Part shown: piece after piece, positions 34,580 to 39,583 of the stretch
How positions within the stretch are numbered: position 1 is the first letter of the stretch
Layout: each line of letters opens with the position of its first letter
DNA from: an uncultured beta proteobacterium
GTDB lineage: Bacteria; Pseudomonadota; Gammaproteobacteria; Burkholderiales; Burkholderiaceae_C
Length of the DNA: 39,583 nt
Direction: 5' to 3'
NCBI GenBank assembly: GCA_903920695.1
Contig: CAIXNB010000082.1
Span: 1-39,583 of the forward strand
The notes under the pieces: model-generated
Told to the model about the DNA's origin: nothing
Databases searched by the model: none
Seen by the model: the letters and a program-made list of their open reading frames with translations, nothing else
Made by a program: the position numbers and the translations under genes

Positions 34580-35116
34580 TCAGTCTCTGCTCAGTTCACT
34601 GAGCAGACGGCCAAAGGCATCGACCTGCTGCCAGTCAGTGAATTCGATCACGGACTTGGGGTCGGTCGGCCCCTTGGTCATGAGCATGATGAAGCGGATC
34701 ATGGTGCGATCGATAAAGCCGTAGCGTGGATAGTCGAGCTTGCCGGCAAAGACGCCCAGTAGTTTGGGCTTCCAGCTGATCTGGCGCAGGAACTTGATCA
34801 GGTAGGGGTTGGTCTCGGGCCGATTCTTCTCGGGCTTGCGCGCCACGATGTTGACCGTGAAGAACGCATTGGCCTTGCGCTCAAGCAGGGCCTGATGGCG
34901 CGCGATGAATTGCGCCACCTGCGGCTGGTGCTTGCCATAGCGGATGCTGGCGCCAATAGCCAGGGTATCAAAGGCCGCCAGATCGAGGGCATCCGCCTGA
35001 TCGAGTGCCACCACCTCCGCCACATGTCCCTGTTGCGCGATGACCTGCTTCAGACGTTCGCAGATGCAGGGCGTATGGCCGTCGGTGGTTGAGTAGGCGA
35101 TCAGAATTCGGTTCAT
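34580..35116 (-). CDS. hemG: Flavodoxin-type protoporphyrinogen IX dehydrogenase HemG
   Basis: 178 residues, like E. coli HemG (181). The flavodoxin FMN-binding start ILIAYSTTDGHT, the segment AIGASIRYGKHQPQ, the HemG-specific long loop VNIVARKPEKNRPETNPY, and the C-terminal DYPRYGFIDRTMIRFIM all fit. HemG oxidises protoporphyrinogen IX to protoporphyrin IX using quinones at the inner membrane, the penultimate haem step. Its ATG overlaps the stop of the EF-G-like gene by 4 bp. A perfect 9-bp inverted repeat (34586-34607) lies inside its last codons and faces the ccmI end; it has no T-run. A haem gene next to the ccm operon makes functional sense although the two are convergent. Confidence 0.93.
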   Translation of the reverse strand: MNRILIAYSTTDGHTPCICERLKQVIAQQGHVAEVVALDQADALDLAAFDTLAIGASIRYGKHQPQVAQFIARHQALLERKANAFFTVNIVARKPEKNRPETNPYLIKFLRQISWKPKLLGVFAGKLDYPRYGFIDRTMIRFIMLMTKGPTDPKSVIEFTDWQQVDAFGRLLSELSRD

Positions 35117-37188
35117 CGTGAGTTTCCGGTGGCGGACTCGTCGTCCAGATCCACCGCCTGGTACTTGCTGGCAAGCTGGCGCTGCGTCGCCTCGGGCACT
35201 TGGGCGTAATGCGAGAAGCTGATGCTGTAGGAACCCTGACCGGCCGTGAGCGATTTGAGCCGGCCCTGGTAGTCATCGAGCTCGGCCAGTGGAATCAGCG
35301 CGCTGATGGCGACGCTGGCCGCCACACGCGGTTGCGTGCCGGTGACTTGACCGCGCTTGCTGGCCAGATCGCCGGTGAGGTCGCCGATGGTGTGCTCGGG
35401 CGCCAGCACTTCGATGTTGACGAGCGGTTCGAGCACGATCGGATAGGCCTTGCGCACGGCGTCGATGGTGGCCTTGCGCCCGGCCGAGGTGAAGGCAATG
35501 TCCTTGCCGTCGACCGCGTGCGTCTTGCCGTCGTGCACGGTAACGCGGATGTCATGCACAGGGTAGCCGGCCACCACACCTTCGGCCAGCGCCTGACGCA
35601 CACCCTTTTCCACCGCCGCCATGAAGACACCGGGGATGGCACCGCCCTTGACGATGTCAACAAACTCAAAACCGGCGCCACCGTCCAGCGGCTCGACGCG
35701 CAGCATCACCTCGCCAAACTGGCCGGCACCGCCGCTTTGCTTCTTGTGCCGGCAATGCCCTTCGGCCAGGGCCGTGATGGTTTCGCGGTAGGCGATCTGC
35801 GGCGCGCTGGTGTCGAGTTCGAGCTTGTACTGCTGCTGCATGCGCGCGAGCTTGGCGCGCAGGTGCATTTCGCCCAGCCCACGGATCACGGTCTCATTGG
35901 TGCCGGGATGGCGCTCGACCTTGAAGCAGGGGTCTTCCAGCTCAAGCTTGTGCAGGATCTCGAACAGGCGCTGCTCGTCGCCCTTGCGCCGCGTCTGCAC
36001 CGCCAGGCCTTGCATCGGCTGCGGGAAACTCAGCGGTTTGAGGTGGATGTTGTCTTCGTCATGCGAATCGTGCAACACGCAGTCGAACTCGATGTCATCG
36101 ACCTTGGCGACGGCGCCGAGTTCGCCCGGCACCAGCGCCGGCACCTCGATGTAGTCCTTGCCCTGCAGCCGATACAAATGACCGACCTTGAAGGCGCGCT
36201 TGCTGGAGCCAACAAAGAGTTGCGCATCGCGCCGCACCGTCCCCTGGTGCACCCGAAAAACGCCGAGTTTGCCAATGAAGGGATCAATCACGACCTTGAA
36301 CACATGCGCAAGCACATGCAGTTCATCATCGGGCTGGGCCCCAAACGCCTGCGCCTGCGCGATCGATTCGCCACGGTAGAACGGCGGCGCGTTGCCTTCG
36401 GCCGGATTCGGCGCCAGCCGCGCCAGGGCGTCAAGCAATTGCGGGATGCCGGCGCCGGTCTTGGCCGAAACAAACAGAATCGGAATCAGGTGCCCGGCGC
36501 GCAAGGCGCGCTCAAATGGCGCGTGCAGTTCCTCCAGTGTCGGGTCAGCACCGGTCTCGAGGTAATTTGCCATCAGGCTGTCGTCTTCCTCGACGATCTG
36601 GTCGATCAGGCTACGGTGCGCTGCGGCGATCGAGGCAAAGTCGCTCTCGCCGTCCTCGTGACCGAGCAGTTCGACCACGTACTGCCCGTTGTGGGTCGGC
36701 AGATCAAGCAGCAGGCACTGCTTGCCGAAGCGTTCGCGAATCTCGTTGACCAGCGCCGGCAGATCGACGTTGTCGGCGTCGATCTTGTTGATCAGCACCA
36801 TGCGGCACAGGCCGCGCTCGCCGGCGAGCGTGAACATGCGCTCGGTCGCCAGTTCGATGCCGGTCTGCGCATTGACCACCACCAGCGCGGTGTCAACCGC
36901 CGCCAGCGCTGCCATCGACTGACCGGAAAAATCCGGGTAGCCGGGGGTATCAATCAACTGGATCTGGGCTCCGCTCCAGTTGAAGCTGACGAGCGCGGAC
37001 TGCAGGGAGTGGCCGAGTTCCTTTTCAATCGGATCGAAATCGCAAATCGTATTGCCCTTCTCGATGGTGCCGCGGCTCTTGATGGCGCCACTGGCAGCCA
37101 GCAGGCTCTCGGTCAGGGTGGTCTTGCCGCAGGCGCCGTGGCCAACCAGGGCAACAGCGCGAATGGGGGTGCTGAGTTTCAGGCTCAT
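35113..37188 (-). CDS. Elongation factor G-like translational GTPase
   Basis: 691 residues with EF-G domains I-V in order. The P-loop is GHGACGKTT (16-24), unlike the GHxDxGKTT of true EF-G; DTPGYPDFSG and NKIDAD follow. Domain II contains DPFIGKLGVFRVHQGT, domain IV the segment HKKQSGGAGQFGEV, and domain V the end MIPLAEL-like region (ALIPLAELDDYQGRLKSLT). This matches the paralogous EF-G-like group present beside normal FusA in many bacteria, whose role is not settled. It sits in a minus-strand run after ruvC (52-bp gap) and overlaps hemG by 4 bp; ribosomal-protein genes expected around fusA are absent, supporting the paralogue call. Confidence 0.93.
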   Translation of the reverse strand: MSLKLSTPIRAVALVGHGACGKTTLTESLLAASGAIKSRGTIEKGNTICDFDPIEKELGHSLQSALVSFNWSGAQIQLIDTPGYPDFSGQSMAALAAVDTALVVVNAQTGIELATERMFTLAGERGLCRMVLINKIDADNVDLPALVNEIRERFGKQCLLLDLPTHNGQYVVELLGHEDGESDFASIAAAHRSLIDQIVEEDDSLMANYLETGADPTLEELHAPFERALRAGHLIPILFVSAKTGAGIPQLLDALARLAPNPAEGNAPPFYRGESIAQAQAFGAQPDDELHVLAHVFKVVIDPFIGKLGVFRVHQGTVRRDAQLFVGSSKRAFKVGHLYRLQGKDYIEVPALVPGELGAVAKVDDIEFDCVLHDSHDEDNIHLKPLSFPQPMQGLAVQTRRKGDEQRLFEILHKLELEDPCFKVERHPGTNETVIRGLGEMHLRAKLARMQQQYKLELDTSAPQIAYRETITALAEGHCRHKKQSGGAGQFGEVMLRVEPLDGGAGFEFVDIVKGGAIPGVFMAAVEKGVRQALAEGVVAGYPVHDIRVTVHDGKTHAVDGKDIAFTSAGRKATIDAVRKAYPIVLEPLVNIEVLAPEHTIGDLTGDLASKRGQVTGTQPRVAASVAISALIPLAELDDYQGRLKSLTAGQGSYSISFSHYAQVPEATQRQLASKYQAVDLDDESATGNSR

Positions 37189-37240
37189 GAAAATCCCTTT
37201 TGGTGTGAAGCGGCGTCATGCCGTGCAGGTATCTTAACGC

Positions 37241-37789
37241 TCAGCGACTGCGTCCAGCCTTGTATTTGCCACTGCCAGCGCCGATCAGGCCGTCGGCCTG
37301 CGCGAGCCGCGCCATGGCCTTGGCTGCATGCGCGTGGGTGATGGCCAGACCGAGGGCATCGGCCGCATCGGGTCCGGGCAGGCCCGGTAACGCCAGCAGT
37401 CGGCGCACCATCTCCTGCACCTGGGTCTTGTCGGCGCGGCCGTAGCCAACCACCGCCTGTTTCATCTGCAACGCCGTGTACTCGGCCACTGGCAACTCGG
37501 CATGGACCAGGGCCGTGACGCAGGCGCCGCGCGCCTGCCCGAGCAGCAGGGTGGACTGCGGGTTGACATTGACAAAAACGATCTCGACCGATGCCACGTC
37601 GCACTGGTAACGCTGCGCGACTTCGCTGACGCCATCGAACAGCACTTTCAGGCGCGCCGGCAACTGGCCTTTCTCCAGATGCAGGGTGCTGATGGTGCCG
37701 CTGGCGACGTAGGCGAGGTCCGAGCCCTCGACGTCGATCACGCCAAAGCCGGTGCTACGCAGGCCGGGGTCAATGCCAAGAATTCGCAT
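37241..37789 (-). CDS. ruvC: Holliday junction endonuclease RuvC
   Basis: 182 residues. The RNase H-like start [19 protein letters not shown] holds catalytic D7; further acidic catalytic residues are in [14 protein letters not shown] and in [18 protein letters not shown]. RuvC resolves Holliday junctions pulled by RuvAB during recombinational repair. ruvA and ruvB are not in the window on this side. The gene starts 9 bp after the cytidylyltransferase stop, so it is probably in the same transcript as the lipid genes. Confidence 0.97.
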   Translation of the reverse strand: MRILGIDPGLRSTGFGVIDVEGSDLAYVASGTISTLHLEKGQLPARLKVLFDGVSEVAQRYQCDVASVEIVFVNVNPQSTLLLGQARGACVTALVHAELPVAEYTALQMKQAVVGYGRADKTQVQEMVRRLLALPGLPGPDAADALGLAITHAHAAKAMARLAQADGLIGAGSGKYKAGRSR

Positions 37790-37798
37790 AGCGTCGCG

Positions 37799-38788
37799 TT
37801 AGAGCCCGAAGTACCAGCGCACCGAATGAAAAAAGACCGGCGCCGCAAAGCACAACGCATCGACCCGGTCGAGCAGGCCACTGGCCCCGGTGACGGCCGT
37901 GCCCTGGCCGCGCCAGATCGGGATGCCGCGGTCGCGCTTGAGCGCTTTCATCACTAGATGCCCGAACGAGCCCGCAGCGCAGGCGATGAAGGCCATGACA
38001 AAGGCCTGGCCCGGCACGAAAGGCGTGATGCCGGCCAGCAAACCACCGAGTACGCTGCCCACCATCACACCAACCCCCCAGCTCGGCCAGTTGAAGCTTT
38101 GGCTGATGGCGGGTGCGGCCGGCTGGCGCTGCAACTTGCGCGAGGCCAGATGCTGAACCACCGTACTGGTCTGCACCACGAACACCAGAAAGAAGATCAG
38201 GAACGCGTTCTTGCGGTCGTAGTGCGGGAAATCAAGCAGCAGCAGGGCCGGCACATGGCTCATGCCGTAGATGCAGACCATGATGCCCCACTGCAGCTTG
38301 GCATTGCGCTCGAGAAAACGTTGCGGGTCGTTGGCCAGCGCACTGACCAGCGGGATGGCCAGGAACACGTAGACCGGAATGAAGACGGTGAACAGGTTGA
38401 AGAGTTCATAGCCGACCAGCGTGTACTGAACCGGCAGCACCACGAAGAAGGCCAGCACCAAGCTACGGTGGTCACCGCGCCGCGTCGGCGACAGCGTCAT
38501 GAACTCGCGCAGCGCGAAGAAGGACACCAGGCCAAACAGGCTCAGCGCAACCCAGTCGCCGGTCAGCCAACCGACCCAGAACACCAGCATCACAAGCCAG
38601 CTGGTGCGCAGCAGACCTTCGAGGTTGTTGAGATCATTGCGCTGCTGCTCGGCGCGCTGGCTGTCGCCAAATTCGCGCATCGATAACAATACCGCAATCA
38701 CGCTGGCCAGCAGCAAGATGCCGAACACCAGAGTGAACAAAGCACCGACCTGCTGGTTGCCATTGAGTTGCTTGAGCAGTTGGTACAT
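37799..38788 (-). CDS. Phosphatidate cytidylyltransferase (CdsA-like)
   Basis: 329 residues from ATG 38788; the longer open frame upstream is a shadow of the acyltransferase gene. It has about eight or nine membrane segments and the C-terminal CDP-DAG synthase signature, seen as LVMKALKRDRGIPIW followed by GASGLLDRVDALCFAAPVFF. The enzyme makes CDP-diacylglycerol from phosphatidic acid and CTP in the inner membrane. The upstream neighbour (5-bp gap) is a PlsC-like acyltransferase, which makes phosphatidic acid, so consecutive steps are encoded together. Such CdsA-PlsC pairs are often second copies beside the main cdsA; which one this is cannot be told here. Confidence 0.92.
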   Translation of the reverse strand: MYQLLKQLNGNQQVGALFTLVFGILLLASVIAVLLSMREFGDSQRAEQQRNDLNNLEGLLRTSWLVMLVFWVGWLTGDWVALSLFGLVSFFALREFMTLSPTRRGDHRSLVLAFFVVLPVQYTLVGYELFNLFTVFIPVYVFLAIPLVSALANDPQRFLERNAKLQWGIMVCIYGMSHVPALLLLDFPHYDRKNAFLIFFLVFVVQTSTVVQHLASRKLQRQPAAPAISQSFNWPSWGVGVMVGSVLGGLLAGITPFVPGQAFVMAFIACAAGSFGHLVMKALKRDRGIPIWRGQGTAVTGASGLLDRVDALCFAAPVFFHSVRWYFGL

Positions 38789-38793
38789 GAGGT

Positions 38794-39405
38794 TCAGACG
38801 TCGCGCAAGGCGATCACGGCGTTGCGCGCACGCTCCAGAAAAGCGCGCCGGTCTTCGCCCTCCTGCAGGTGAATCGGCGCGCCGAAGGTGACCGAGCACA
38901 GCACCGGTACCGGCACCACTTCGCCTTTGGGCATGACGCGCTGCACATTGTTGATCCAGGCCGGCACCAACTCGATCGAGGGAAAGCGGCAGGCCAGGTT
39001 GTAGAGCCCGGCCTTGAAAGGCTGCGGCTGCTCGGCGTTGCCACGCGTGCCTTCGGGGAACAGGATGATCGAGTCGCCCTGCTCGAGCGCCTCAAACAGC
39101 GGCTCCAACGGGTCCTCTTCGGCACTGCGGTCGCGCGCAACGTAGATGACGTTGAACACCGCAGTGGTGATCCATTGCCGGAACGGCGTCTTGGTCCAGT
39201 AGTCCCGGGCCGCGATGGCGCGGGTCTGGTTGCGCAACTCCTTGGGCAGCGCGGCCCAGATCATGACGAGGTCAGCATGGCTCTGGTGGTTGGCGAAGTA
39301 GATGCGCTGCTCGGCCTTGGGAGGGCAACCATACCAGCGCGCCTGCGATCCGGTCAAGACACGGATCAGGCCCAGCAGGAAGTAACTCATCAACTTGGCA
39401 CGCAT
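38794..39405 (-). CDS. 1-acylglycerol-3-phosphate acyltransferase (PlsC-like)
   Basis: 203 residues from ATG 39405; ATG 39390 is an alternative and neither has a strong ribosome-binding site. The acyltransferase motif HxxxxD is in ANHQSHADLVMIW (H40, D45), followed by VARDRSAEEDPLEPL and FPEGTRGN (116-123), the glycerophosphate-binding motif. Enzymes of this family add the second acyl chain to lysophosphatidic acid at the inner membrane. It is first in the minus-strand run that continues with the cytidylyltransferase gene and ruvC, and a composite palindromic repeat lies just upstream. Confidence 0.92.
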   Translation of the reverse strand: MRAKLMSYFLLGLIRVLTGSQARWYGCPPKAEQRIYFANHQSHADLVMIWAALPKELRNQTRAIAARDYWTKTPFRQWITTAVFNVIYVARDRSAEEDPLEPLFEALEQGDSIILFPEGTRGNAEQPQPFKAGLYNLACRFPSIELVPAWINNVQRVMPKGEVVPVPVLCSVTFGAPIHLQEGEDRRAFLERARNAVIALRDV

Positions 39406-39452
39406 GGGAGCAATGATACAGAGGCAGGCTGAGGTAATCCATGCCCCCTGCT

Positions 39453-39524
39453 TGTCATGCCGGACTCGATCCGGCATCCACTTCCACTCAAGAATTTGGA
39501 TTGCGGATCAGGTCCGCAATGACA
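39453..39524. repeat. Composite palindromic intergenic repeat, copy B
   Basis: The same two-palindrome unit as at 1917-2001 but inverted: TGTC + ATGCCGGA + 5 nt + TCCGGCAT + CCA (39453-39480), a short spacer, then TGG + ATTGCGGA + 5 nt + TCCGCAAT + GACA (39498-39524). Both palindromes have perfect 8-bp arms. It sits about 48 bp upstream of the acyltransferase start. The remaining bases to 39583 hold no gene I can support. Confidence 0.78.
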
Positions 39525-39583
39525 AAAAATGGGACGCCATAACATCATGCCTCAGGGTAATTCGGCGCTACCCAGGCGGCCAG

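Noticed and set aside
34586..34607. Perfect 9-bp inverted repeat with a 4-nt loop between ccmI and hemG, as a bidirectional terminator
   Set aside because: It lies within the last hemG codons and has no T-run on either side, so I mention it under hemG but do not call it a terminator.
35200..37341. 713-codon open frame on the plus strand opposite the EF-G-like gene
   Set aside because: It is the antisense shadow of a GC-rich gene: no recognisable domain, composition rich in Arg, His, Gln and Leu, and the opposite strand encodes a clear EF-G family protein.

Overview
The window looks like a stretch of chromosome from a GC-rich betaproteobacterium. Support for this is the gene content: E. coli-type GshA, a complete system I cytochrome c maturation operon, SrkA, AMP nucleosidase and HemG, together with palindromic intergenic repeats of a kind common in Burkholderiales/Rhodocyclales-like genomes. 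The genus cannot be fixed from what is visible. There are no rRNA or tRNA genes, CRISPR arrays, insertion sequences or phage genes that I can see, and coding density is very high.

Layout. 1-1884 (+): 3' part of htpG followed by a secreted FKBP-type prolyl isomerase. 1917-2001: a composite palindromic repeat. 2039-8031 (-): srkA, then, after a terminator, a three-gene operon of metallophosphoesterase, Ser/Thr kinase with a universal-stress domain, and a GspE/PilB-family ATPase with a long N-terminal extension. 8216-9808 (+): a GMC oxidoreductase. 9811-13059 (-): AMP nucleosidase and a two-gene ABC-2 exporter in one operon. 13160-13808 (-): a PIN-domain toxin gene with a small downstream partner. 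13872-24130 (-): the most unusual region, described below. 24252-27362 (+): a membrane-anchored serine hydrolase and gshA. 27527-34560 (+): ccmABCDEFGHI, one tightly overlapping operon, with a REP-like hairpin between ccmE and ccmF and an internally duplicated CcmI. 34580-39405 (-): hemG, an EF-G-like GTPase gene, ruvC, a CdsA-like cytidylyltransferase and a PlsC-like acyltransferase. 39453-39524: a second composite palindromic repeat, inverted relative to the first.

The candidate undescribed system is 13872-24130. Seven minus-strand genes in a row encode three divergent legumain-like (peptidase C13) proteins, an SPFH/prohibitin-like membrane protein, a very large CPBP-type intramembrane protease with a duplicated extracytoplasmic domain, a two-domain M16 zinc peptidase with a signal peptide, and a small exported protein of unknown function. 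Every predicted product carries a signal peptide, lipobox or membrane anchor, and four of the five protease types or copies examined keep recognisable catalytic residues. I infer an envelope-located proteolytic system in which the SPFH protein is a membrane scaffold; its substrate and purpose (envelope quality control, maturation of a secreted product, or defence) cannot be told from sequence alone.

Elsewhere the genes are ordinary housekeeping. The ccm operon loads haem onto c-type cytochromes in the periplasm; HemG supplies a late haem biosynthesis step; PlsC and CdsA act in consecutive steps of phospholipid synthesis.
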